This document shows positions 11,534 to 40,437 of a stretch of 64,000 nt of DNA, in pieces (the stretch's first letter is position 1; the number at the start of each line of letters is the position of its first letter). Source of the DNA: Petrosia ficiformis (taxonomy: Eukaryota; Porifera; Demospongiae; Haplosclerida; Petrosiidae); contig OX345639.1 in the NCBI GenBank assembly GCA_947044365.1, positions 4,817,944-4,881,943 on the forward strand, written 5' to 3'. The notes beneath the pieces are model-generated. The model was not told where the DNA came from. It made no database searches and saw only the letters and a list, made by a program, of their open reading frames with translations. The translations under genes and the position numbers were made by a program.

Positions 11534-13342
11534 CTACAACATGAACAGAAGGTCAGTGTTCTTCTCTCCTGTCCCAGAATACAGATATCCAAATCTTGGT
11601 GTATTAGGAACATGATAAGCTACTAAACCTAACCACTTGAGGCTGCGTAGAATTACCACTTCTCCTCCATTGTCACACTGCAGTGTCCATGAACCTGTTG
11701 TGTGTTGGAGTTGGTAATTTTAGTCTACTTTGAAAAATGTTGTGTATGGTTTTAACCCTTCAAGTCATTCTTGAAAGTTTGGTAGTGATCAAAACCCATT
11801 TTAGTAAGGCATTGTGATTTTTAGTTAACCAAAGAATCTACAGGTCTCCCACCTCCATTGGTACAAAATTCCAACCCTCCATTACAAGAGGAAGTAGGTA
11901 TGAAGACTTTATGCTCTTGCTTACCTTTTGGGATGTCTTTGTCAATAGTTGGTAAGAAGTCTATAGACTGTGTAATAGTCTGTGGTGTAGTGATTATTAA
12001 TATAGTAGATGCATAGTGTAGAATATACATACCTTGTTTACATCACTGTATTCAGGTTCTTTGAAATGCAAGTAATATTTAAGCTGTTTAGCTTCACTGA
12101 GTGTTAGTCCTGTATCGTGTGGTGATAAAATATAGCAAATGTCCAGTAAATGAACTGTATACAAATTATATGGGGAGCAGGACAAGAGTGATGAAAATAG
12201 GTCAATATGTCTGGTAGTCAATCACACCCTGAGATACTAATACAGTAAGATTTCTATAATACTCGTGGCACATCTTTTGGTTGTAAATGCACTTGTGATG
12301 AAAACATCAATGACTATTCTGGTGTAATACATAGCTGTTAGGGACAGTATGTTTGCCACTTGTAAATCTCTATATTTTAGCAGCTATTTGCCGAACCATA
12401 GGGTCTCTCTCGTTGTTAGGGTTAAAATCTGAATAAAGTTGATGTAGTAATCTTCCCACATGAACCGTCCTATTTCCGAGGCATTCTACTGTCATTGTGG
12501 GTTCACTTCCTGTGTTTTTAATGAGATTCATGAGGCTAGCGTACTGTCCCTAAGGGATTGATGATTCTTTATTAAGTAACAATACCTTGGAAAGTTTTGT
12601 TCAATACCACCTCATTTAGAGGTGTGCAAAGATATGCTCCTCTAGGGACCACACCCACTTCATCATCTATTTTAGCAATTGTAGCTGCTAGTCTATCTAT
12701 CTCCTTCATCTCAACCTAAAATGACAAAAGAAGATATAAAATATTGTCTGTCTGTCTGTTTATCACCGATTATCCAGGATACTCACAGTTGTTGTATTTT
12801 CCTCACTACCTTCACCTTCTCCTAAACGTTTAGTGACTTTGTGTTCAGCGACATAATCCGGATCCCCAGTAAATCTTCCTTGGATTAGAGATGATTTAAC
12901 ACGCAGTTCGTCATCAACACTGGGCAGTAGCTTCCAATCCATGCAATCTTGGCTGCAAGATAGTGTGTGTATATTATATATAATATATATGGTAGCATTT
13001 CCAAATTATGAGATTATGAGATAATTAGATAAAGATGTATTGGTATGTATGGTATAAACACATCCAAATTAAAATAGTTGATGTGCATTAGTATATAAAT
13101 TATGCATGTTGTTACCTATACAAGGTAGTTCTATCTCTAATCTCATCTTTCTTGATTCCTTGAGTTATGTAATAGTCTTTTTGAATTCCTTTTATAACTC
13201 CCCAAAACTTAATGTGATGGAATTTGTTGTCTCTGCATGCTAGCACCAATGAAGTTTGGAGACATGCTTTTTTTTCAACACTTAGCACCACACCACTGCT
13301 TCCAAGATACTCTAAAGCCTGTGATAGGCTCTCACTATCCAT
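11534..13342 (-). CDS. RSPH9: Radial spoke head protein 9 homologue
   Basis: Radial spokes link outer doublets to the central pair in motile 9+2 cilia; RSPH9 belongs to the spoke head. Exon 1 (13342-13116) begins MDSESLSQALEYLGSSG and contains IKFWGVIKGIQKDYYITQG, matching the human N-terminus (MDADSL..., VLFWGRILGLVADYYIAQG). Later exons carry KTFQ|GLTLSEAKQLKYYLHFKEPEY, then a segment containing DKDIPKGKQ. The last exon ends GTGEKNTDLLFML, almost the same as the human C-terminus. Introns are GT-AG and short except that around 12240-12600, which contains an unexplained open frame. The start codon faces the ACAP-like gene 252 bases away. The identification is secure; exon ends beyond the first and last were not all measured. 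Confidence 0.93.
12370..12531 (-). other. Unexplained 53-residue open frame inside an RSPH9 intron
   Basis: On the same strand as RSPH9, an ATG at 12531 opens 53 codons ending at 12370, with protein-like composition (VECLGNRTVHVGRLLHQLY, ERDPMVRQIAAKI). An in-frame splice acceptor (CCCTTAG) sits seven codons upstream. It does not fit the RSPH9 frame: the preceding exon ends in phase 1, and using this acceptor would hit a stop. No family is recognised. It may be an alternative terminal exon, a nested gene fragment or chance. Confidence 0.3.
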
Positions 13343-13594
13343 ACCTACAACAAGAAACTGTAAAAGGTGTATGTATAATCAAAGATACTACTACCTCCTC
13401 TTTGTTTCAGAATTTTGTTACCATAGTTACGTGTTACCACGGAGAGCCAGCCACACCTCTTACCTGTGAACAGTTACCACACTCCTCTGCATGTGCTAAT
13501 TAATTATAATACTATGTGGAATAGTGGAAGTAGAAACATTTGCTTTGTTCTGCATATTTCTTGTAGTGTATAAGCAAAAAACAACAAGTCAAAT

Positions 13595-25431
<11,837 letters not shown>

Positions 25432-25683
25432 TGATCACACAATATTATTGGACATGTACCAATTCCACTCACCCATCCTTCCTCTTCTACTGAATCAGAT
25501 ATTTAATTTTTAATGATCATATCATTATGTGTGTTTGTGTATTTAATTAATGTTAACTTGTAGATTTGTTAGATATTAATAATAATTATTATAATTATAA
25601 ACTATAATCAATGAATTCATAATGAAGGGAATTCCCATTTGATTGTGTGGGTGTGTTTATCAAATAAGGTAGTAGGCCAGCTG

Positions 25684-32059
<6,376 letters not shown>

Positions 32060-32239
32060 AGATGCAACTAATACTCCCTCCCTCCCTCCTCTTGTTATTT
32101 ATGTATATATTTAAAATTTATATTTAAAATTATCTTTTTTACTTTTTTTATACTTTTTTTTAAAGTAAAGATTGTATTATTTGAAGACTGTGTTATTTAT
32201 TATCTTTTTTTAATTCATAAATGGATTTTGTTTTTGTAC

Positions 32240-32525
32240 AAGGCAAGAATTCAAATACAATATAGTTGTATAATCAAAGAATAAGTCTCGTCCAGTGTAC
32301 CTTCAATGGAAAGAGGAATGGTTGAATGGAAGAATTCAAATACAATGAATAAGTCTCGTCCAGTGTATCTTCCATTAGTACCAATGGAAAGAGGAATGGT
32401 TGAATGGAAGAATTCAAATACAATATAGTTGTATAATCAAAGGACAAGTCTCATCCAGTGTACCCTCCATTGGTACAATGGAAAGAGGAATGGTTGAATG
32501 GAAGAATTCAAATATCAAATGTTCA
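32240..32525. repeat. About 90-110-base tandem repeat, three copies
   Basis: Each unit contains GAATTCAAATACAATATAG, AAGTCTCGTCCAGTGTA and AATGGAAAGAGGAATGGTTG. Confidence 0.88.
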
Positions 32526-32691
32526 ATTCCTGGAAATAATAAATAATTATAATTAGCATAACAATAATTATAAACATGTTATTGATTAATGAATAGGACA
32601 TCACATACAAAATTCACTGATCTTCCATTATTAATACATTTCGTATTACTAATGGAAGATTCGTTATTGGTAAAGCTAATGTACATTAGTA

Positions 32692-32827
32692 CATGTACAT
32701 GTAATCTATATTACCAGTACATTAGATGTACAATCATGCGATCTTCCATTAGTACATGTACATGTACTAATGGAAGATCGCATGATTGTACATCTAATGT
32801 ACTGGTAATATAGATTACATGTACATG
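32692..32827. repeat. Perfect 136-base palindrome
   Basis: The two 68-base halves are exact reverse complements with no spacer; the centre is at 32759/32760 within TTAGTACATGT|ACATGTACTAA. Fragments of the arm (TACTAATGG, GATTACATGTACATG) recur at 32650 and 32835-32930, so the palindrome belongs to a local repeat cluster. Confidence 0.93.
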
Positions 32828-32971
32828 AAATGTACTGGTATTACAAATATAGATTACATGTACATGTACTAATGAAAATTACATCTACATGTACATGTAA
32901 TGTATTACTAATGGTAGATTACATGTACATATGAATTTGCCTGTACCTAAGTAGTAGACATTGTCTATGAA

Positions 32972-33075
32972 ATGCTCTTCCTCAACCTGGCTCCAGTGGC
33001 TCAGATGATGCCTAGTGATCAGAAGGTCCTGGGTTCAAATTGCAGATTTTTTCTCGATTTGTGTCTCTCTTTATT
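32972..33075 (+). repeat. tRNA-derived SINE remnant
   Basis: TGGCTCAGATGATG resembles a pol III A box. CTGGGTTCAAATTGC, 40 bases on, resembles a B box. A T-rich segment follows. The cloverleaf is degenerate, so this looks like an old tRNA-derived element. Confidence 0.4.
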
Positions 33076-33174
33076 CCAATACAGTATAAGAATATGTAAT
33101 CCACCATTAGTAATACATTACAAGTACCACATATAACTGTAATTACTTAAAAGCTCACATACTTAGTGATATTT

Positions 33175-36100
33175 TTAGTAATACTTACTGGATATCTCAA
33201 GTGGTGCAGTTAAAGAAATTACTGGAAGAAATATTCTAAGCAGTTGAAGTGTTGAAGAAGTTGAGAGATGAGTTAAAGCAACCTTTAGAACAATATAAGG
33301 ATCTCTGTTAGCCATTGTACAATGTGATAATGGTCCTATGAAGAAGACAAAAGTTACGATTATGTAAAATGACAGGTAACAGCTGTTTTAAATAGGAACC
33401 ATACATATGAGAAAGAGGTGAAGTGATATTTGTAAAGGTAACCCTGTTTAATAATGTTAAATGTTAGTATTACAATGTACTATACCTGCACCATACACCA
33501 TACATCAATAGCCCTATGGACCCCCCCAGACTAAATCCACCACTGAGTATTAGATAATGCTATACTTGCTACACCATACATCAATAGCCCCATGGACCCC
33601 CCCCAGACTAAATCCACCACTGAGTATTAGATAATGCTATACTTGCTACACCATACATCAATAGCCCCATGGACCCCCCACCCCCCCAGACTAAATCCCC
33701 CACTGAGTATTAGATATTATAATGCTATACTTGCTACACCATACATCAATAGCCCCATGGACCCCCCCCCCCCAGACTAAATCCACCACTGAGTATTAGA
33801 TATTACAATGCTATACCTGCTGACACCATATAGCAAGCAATAGGAGTTTCTTCCTCATCTTCATAGCTATCTGCTATTTTCTCTTCTTCTCTAGCCCAAT
33901 GAGGTAGTGATAATGTGTTTACAGTATAAGCAGCATGGAGATACATAAGATAACAGCTGGAGACTATGATTGTTTTTGAGCAGTCTACATGAGTTGAGAA
34001 ACTTTAATCAAATCTCATTCTCCATCCATCCATCCACATGAGTTGAGAAACTTTAATCAAATCTCATTCTCCATCCATCCACCCATCCATCCATCCATCC
34101 ATCCATCCACCCATCCACCCACCCATCCATCCATTCATCCATCTACCCACCCATCCATCCATCCATCCACCCATCCATCCATCCATCCACCCATCCATCC
34201 ATCCATCCACCCATCCATCCATCTATCACGAAAGTATGCATAAATACACACAATGAATATTCCGTGGTCTTCTTGACGCTATAAAATGCCATTCCACATC
34301 AGCTCCCTTTGGTAACTGAGAGATTGTTAAAAATGCTACAGGGCAGCCATTTCCAAGACCCAGCTGCAACAAATGCTGCAGAAGATTAGGTTAGAAGAAT
34401 ACATGACAAAATGATAATCCTCTCAAGTCAAACCTCTTTCCACGTTAGTCTAGCCTTCATGACTACCTCTTGTGATGCACAGAAACACATGCCACAGAGT
34501 GCAAACTCCCAACTCGTCTTGTTAGCCTCCAGTAGAGATGTTGTGTGTTTGAGGGAGAGAGGAAGTTGTAGCAATGGGTCTGCTAGCTCCATTGAATATG
34601 GTACTAGACCAATTTCTCCAGCTAGAAATACAACTTCATTAACCTGTAAATAAATTATTTTTCTATCACACAATGTATTATATTGTACAACTCACATTAT
34701 AAGCTTGACTATATGGACCAATATTTGCTGGGGCCCAGTGCGAAAGGGACTGAACATGCATATGATTAGCATCCCTCAACTCCCGTGTGGCCAACACTTC
34801 CAACCTTACCTTCACTCCTTCTGGAAGACTCACAGATATACACAGCCTTGGATAGGAAGAGTAGAGGATTGTAGGGAGGGAGAGAGGGAGGGAGAGAGGG
34901 AGGAAGGAGAGGGTGGAGAGGGTGGAGAGGGAGGGAAGTGGGGAGGGAGGGGAGATGAAAAGAGGAACATCATCTTCTATTTGAGATCTCAGATATATCT
35001 AAACAATCTTTGAATATAGTGTCATTTGCTAGATATTTAGATACATACCTCCCATTAGCTCACCGAGCAGGGGGTGTGGTCTTTATAGTTGGACAATATT
35101 CTTTGTTAACATTTTTATAATCCTCCATATTACCGAGATACAAATACACAAAAGCCACATGTTTCCAACTCATAGACAGTTCGTACAATGATTCTGTATA
35201 ATTAGAAAGAAATGAATTATATTTACAAATAAGGAATTTTTAATAAATGGAGTGGTATAGTAACGCACAGAAACCAGTTGCTAAGTGCATGTAGCAATAA
35301 ATTTACATTAATTTTTTAATAATGTAATAGTGCCAATATCAGACATGAGCTTTTGAGATTTACCAACAAGCTTGACGTAGAAGCAATTAATGGCCAGCTA
35401 GTATGGTTTATACAAGAAAGTGTATTATTATTCATACCCACCAAATATGAAATCTTTTCAACACGACAGTAGCTAAGTGTAATATACTTATATCAATGAC
35501 ACAACTGTACATAGTGTTATATTTGTATGCACTTAAACAATATAGCCAGCCGTGCAATCTGGCATTTTTGTTTGCCAACAAGTGTTTTACCAAACGTGGC
35601 TAATGAGGAAGCTGGAATACCACGAGTTGCTAATATTAGCTAGCTCCCCAGGACAGATAGCTTTACATCCCCTCCGAAGGATGCAGTAACAAACACTTCC
35701 TCCTTTTGAGGGTGGAGCTGAGTATACGCTGAGTATACGCTGAGTATACTCATGGGTGAAAAAAGCTTGCACCTAGTGGGGCTCGAACCTGCAACCTTTT
35801 GATTGCAGGCCAGCACTTTAATAGGCCACTAGTACACCATCTTAGTGTATACAGTATAACCACAAGGTACCTAGCTGTTTAAGTAGCTGAAGTATGCATA
35901 GTTTATCAGAGCATCTAAATAGTCATCTGCAGTATTTATTCACAAATAATTATTGTAATTATAGTTCTCTTTAATACAACATGTGTTTAATTGCCAAACA
36001 GTATCTATGGCTACCAATTTTGAACACTGTCTGAGATCTCATGTCCCTCTTTTCGTCTTCCCTCCCTCCCCCACTTCCCTCCCTCTCCTTCCTACCTCTT

Positions 36101-39100
36101 AGTATCTACATATAATTATGTTATTTGGTATAATAGTTCCCTCGTAGAATATCTGCTTAAGAGCATCTAAGGTAATTATAACTCATACAGTATTTATATC
36201 TGTACGTATATGTATCTATGGCAACCAATTAACACTATAGTATATATCTATAATTAAATTATTGCTACAAATAGTTCCTTATAGAATATCATGATAATTG
36301 CAGTTCTCCTTTATAATATTATTAAGGACAACTGTTATTATACAAACAGTCATGTGTTTAACTGCCAAGCAGTATCTATGGCAACCGATAGAACACTGTC
36401 ATGTTATATAGTTCTCTAATGGAACACACATCTCTACTACAGTAATAAAACAGCTGTTTAACTGCCAAGCAGTATCTATGGCAACCGATAGAACACTGTC
36501 ATGTTACATGGTTCTCTAATGAAACACACATCTCTACTACAGTAATAAAACAGCTGTTTAACTGCCAAACAGTATCTATGGCAACTGATAGAACACTGTC
36601 ATGTTATATGGTTCTCTAATGGAACACACATCTCAACTACAGTAATAAAACAGCTGTTTAACTGCCAAACAGTATCTATGGCAACCGATAGAACACTGTC
36701 ATGTTATATAGTTACCTAATGGAACACACATCTCTACTACAGTAGTTTAACTGCCAAACAGTATCCATGGCAACCCAAAACACTGTAGTATCTATGTTTC
36801 TTAGTAGAGTATGTCTTTAGGTACTAAACAGCTATAGTATTTGTTGTAATGTAGACTTGTTTGAACAGGTATTCTAATTTTATGTATAAATAGTTCAGTA
36901 TGTTGTTAGTTTAGACTCCATTGCTGTAGTACATGGCAACTGATGTACTCCATTCTTCATAGACTACAAAAACTATTACAAAGGCTTCGTTATATAAACT
37001 TGGACTATGAATATAGTTTATGGTTAGACAGTACATTAAGATTGCTTTTATGTATTTACACAATCCAATTGTGGGCAAGGAGTCTACTTGTGTTGAACCC
37101 CATGTAAGTGCCTGTGGTCTAGCCACTCCTCAGTTTTGCCTTAGAGTGGATAGAGCACACTTACATGGGTTTAACATATACATAACTTAAATTAACAGAA
37201 ATTATATATAATTGTATACACACACTTGTAAGTATTCCCATCATATGTTGACACTGTTCTTCAGCTGTTGTATGTATAGGGTCACCATCCATGGCTAGCC
37301 ATGCCCATTTTCCACTTTTTACATCTGAAATCAGGAAATACGAGGTTACATAATACATACTATTTGTGACTTACATTGTAATGGACGTATTATTGAACTT
37401 CGTATAATTTGAAGAGGCAATGTTATTATCTGAAGAATATAGTTAATAAACATCTTTTTAAATGAAAGAGCATGAAGGGATATCAAAACTGAAAAAACAG
37501 AAACAAAATTGGGATGGTACCTTAGCAACAACATTAAACACAACTCCCGCACAACATCCCTACATAAGTATAGATTCTTCGTGTTTGGCTTTTTACTCTT
37601 TCTATACTTATGTAAGGTTGTTATATGGAAGTGGTTAGTTTAATTTTGTTGCTAAGATACCATTCCAATTTTGTTTCTGTGCTTTTTCTGTTTTGATATC
37701 TCCACATGCTCTCTGATAAACCACACCACATGGGTGGACTGGAGGGTTATAGTAATACTCGTTAACATGTATATTAAAAAAACCACCAAGTTAACAATTA
37801 ATATTTATCATAATTACATATATTATGAAAGATAATTATGATTTCAGCAGATCATACCTTTGGTGAAGTAGGTTGCCATGGTAATACTGACTATCAGTGA
37901 TTGAGGATGTAATGATAATATATATAGTAAATTGAAAACAGGACTGACTGGTTTATCTTGTAGAGAAAGTCGTTTCAGCTTTAGATAAGCCACAGGAGCA
38001 AAAGCATCATCAGAGTGTAGCACACGAACAGTTTCTTCACTGCAAGAGAAATATAATATCGGAATGAATTACTGCTGTTAATAATGATTAAAATACTTGT
38101 ACACTTATGATATGATTTGGTTGCAAACTTGGCATAATTTAACTGATATTCATAAACTTGAATGTAAATCCATAATGATATTAATTTAAAACCAAGACCC
38201 TTATTTGGTAAGGAGAGGAAGAGGAGATTTACTATATCAATTTTGTCTGATTGAAACACTACTCTCCAAGTGTCCCTAGGATCAAAGAGTGTGTCCTCAT
38301 GGCGTTCAATAGCAATAGCGCTTTCTTTTACCATATGCAACCAAATTCAAAGGTGATAAGTTTTTTGTATTTAGTAAATACAGAACATGCTGAAAGTCAT
38401 CCATCACATTGATAATATCCAATCAATTCTAGTTTGAAACATATTCTATTCCTGTAGTCTGGGACTGAGTCTTTTGAATGAGATTATTTGTATTTCTTTG
38501 TAGGTCTAGAAATGGATCATCTTAGTAAAACCACATATCCAAAGTCACACTTAACTCAATTACATGTACTATATACAATTCCACAATGTTGACATAGCTA
38601 CCTGCTAATGACTTGGGTACTATTAACTAATTAGTTTAGCAAACCACCTTCATTAACAATTTAAGACATAACTTCATGACTTCATCAAACAAGAGATTTT
38701 TAAACTCACACTATAATCTGTTTGTGAAATAGAGGACAATCAAGAGTAAATGATTCATATTCACCACCTTCTCCACACACACTAACACCATATTTATGAT
38801 GCTGAAGGAAGCAAGAAATGAAAGAGGAACAAAAGATGGAAAAGGACACAAAGAAACAATGGTAGGGGGAGGAGAGGAGAAGAGAAGGAGGAATATAACT
38901 GGTAAATGAGGACATTGAAGAAGGGGTAAGAGATTATGAGAAAAGGAGGACATGATATGACGAGGAGGAGATACTCCATACAATGGCAAAGAGGAGGTGT
39001 ATGTAGGAACAGAACACTGACTAGTTTCACTAGCACAGGATACATTTCCTGTATGGTTTTACCAAGATGATCCAGTTCCAGACCTACAAACAAATACAAA

Positions 39101-40314
39101 TAATCTCAAGACTCAGTCCCACACTACATGTATAGAATAGGTTCAAACTTACCAATAGATGCAACTTTGACTAGAATTGAATGGACATTATCACTGATCA
39201 TGTCTTGTAAAAGAGAGGTTTGTTCTCTTTGCCAAAGATATGCGAGACTCACCAGACCAAGTCTGTGACAGCTACAGATTAGAAAATACAATTTCTTGTT
39301 TTGTTTTTCAGTTGATCAACTGGATGCATATATGTATGTTTGTCTGTGTCCTCAGTATATAGACGTATGTACGTACACATGTTCAATTCTAATACGCTGA
39401 TAATCAGAGAGAACAGCTCCAGCTGATACACCTTCCACTCCACATTCTTCCTGATGATAATTATAAGAAATAGTTAAAACACATTTGCAACATTAATTAA
39501 GTGTTTTAATGGCATGAGCTGAAGCCAAAGCATTATCTAAACAAGATGTTTATTAAATTGCCCAAGCGTTATATTAAAACACATAACGTATAGCGAAGTG
39601 TGTGATTTATTATAGATCTTGTGAACTTTCCACTTACTAACTACTTAGAGTTACATTAGTAGAAGTAAGCATAGCATGCAACAAGTAACGCTAATTATGT
39701 GCAATAAGTGTTTAATCATGTGACATAATTATGTAATCTGGTTGGTTATAGTGCACCCGGTAGGTAATAATTGTAAATATTTGTTATCTTTACACCACCT
39801 TCACTCTTTTCAGTAAAACAAATAAATCTTCAACTTCATCTCCATCTTCCTCTTGATAAGAGAGACTAGATTGTTTTGTTTTACCGTGTGTTGTTCCTGT
39901 GTATAGGGGTAGTCCCATAGCTTCAGCATATAGAGATATACCCTCATGTCCTACACTTTGGTACATCATACTATCTTGTTCATCTGGAGTTATGTGAAAT
40001 TCAATATATAATTAATTAAATCCTTTGGAAATGAAAAGGATTGATGTCATCGTACCTCCAGTGTGAGGTTTCAAGTGTGCAAGTGCTGTGATGCTGTGAC
40101 CTGCAGCTACACATTGCATCATATTATAACAGCTATCTTTCCCTCCACTGCACAAAAATAAACAATACTGTTGTGTGATACAATGAATACTACAATACTG
40201 ACAATGAGACTATTATCATGGAATAAATACATACATACATCTTAAAACCACGTGGTAACAACTTCTGCAAGTATCATGACCCTAGTTCTACCTTATTAGT
40301 CCAACGACCTTCAT
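33175..40314 (-). CDS. DPH6: Diphthine-ammonia ligase with C-terminal RidA-like domains
   Basis: This cytosolic ATP-dependent enzyme makes the final amide of diphthamide on elongation factor 2. The first exon (40314-40292) joins in frame to the next to give [19 protein letters not shown], the PP-loop ATPase signature. Later exons carry [41 protein letters not shown] and [12 protein letters not shown], all typical. Unlike the short human protein, the frame continues. Exons near 35206-35085 encode [19 protein letters not shown]. The next encode [16 protein letters not shown] and [15 protein letters not shown], the RidA/YjgF fold, as in fungal and plant DPH6. The last exon ends EISSKYY at 33175. 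Introns hold tandem repeats, a foldback element and a SINE. It is divergent from the Slo gene (123 bases). Confidence 0.9.
33485..33825. repeat. About 80-100-base tandem repeat, four copies, with poly-C tract
   Basis: Units contain CACCATACATCAATAGCCCC, a C run of 7-10 bases, and CAGACTAAATCCACCACTG. They lie in the last DPH6 intron and vary mainly in the C-run length. Confidence 0.92.
33985..34230. repeat. (CATC)n/(CACC)n repeat with a 46-base direct duplication
   Basis: The sequence from ACATGAGTTGAGAAACTTTA through TCTCCATCCATCC occurs twice (33987-34033 and 34036-34080), followed by about 150 bases of CATC/CACC in a DPH6 intron. Confidence 0.88.
34870..34968. repeat. (GGGA)n purine tract
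   Basis: GGGAGGGAGAGA repeats lie immediately 5' (gene sense) of the DPH6 exon encoding [12 protein letters not shown]. On the coding strand they act as the pyrimidine tract. Confidence 0.85.
35585..35845 (-). mobile_element. tRNA-derived SINE in DPH6 intron
   Basis: On the minus strand a tRNA-like head (about 35835-35765) carries TAGTGGCCTATTAAAGTGCT and a perfect B box, GGTTCGAGCCC. Next come a T-rich spacer, three copies of GAGTATACTCAGCG-type sequence and a body with CACCCTCAAAAGGAGGAAG. The right end is not clearly defined, so the limits are approximate. Confidence 0.5.
36000..36800. repeat. About 100-base tandem repeat, five to six copies
   Basis: Each unit includes CAGCTGTTTAACTGCCAAGC, AGTATCTATGGCAACCGATAG and AACACTGTCATGTTATATAG. 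The array is in a DPH6 intron and looser copies lead in from about 35990. Confidence 0.9.
37467..37714. repeat. Imperfect foldback (MITE-like) element
   Basis: Two arms of about 105 bases are reverse complements with scattered mismatches around a 27-base loop. The left arm carries GATATCAAAACTGAAAAAAC and TTGGGATGGTACCTTAGC; the right arm carries their complements. A related single-arm copy lies at about 50628-50690. It is intronic in DPH6. Confidence 0.8.
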
Positions 40315-40437
40315 CCTTGGAGCAAGACCCTCTTCAAGGTGAACACAGCAGAAGAAAGAGGTATGCCAGTATACACGTGTCCTTGTTAGTTTGTCAATGT
40401 ATGAATAAAAAATTAATTATAATTTATAATTTTAGCA
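40315..40437. promoter_or_regulatory. Likely bidirectional promoter, DPH6 and Slo
   Basis: There are 123 bases between divergent start codons. ATTTATAATTTTAG just before the Slo ATG reads as a splice acceptor, so the true Slo promoter and a 5' non-coding exon may lie further left, overlapping DPH6. Confidence 0.4.

Larger units (their letters stand above)
32060..33174. other. Intergenic region between MSK and DPH6 3' ends
   Basis: The two genes converge here. Besides AT-rich 3'-UTR-like sequence just after 32059, it holds a three-copy tandem repeat, a perfect palindrome with related fragments downstream, and a tRNA-like SINE remnant. No gene is seen. Confidence 0.7.

Noticed and set aside
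34428..34673. Separate 81-residue gene on the minus strand
   Set aside because: It is an internal DPH6 exon (RidA-like part), not an independent gene; its apparent ATG is intronic.
37346..37552. 68-residue minus-strand frame in DPH6
   Set aside because: It covers the arm of the foldback element and lies between two well-supported DPH6 exons that join in frame without it.
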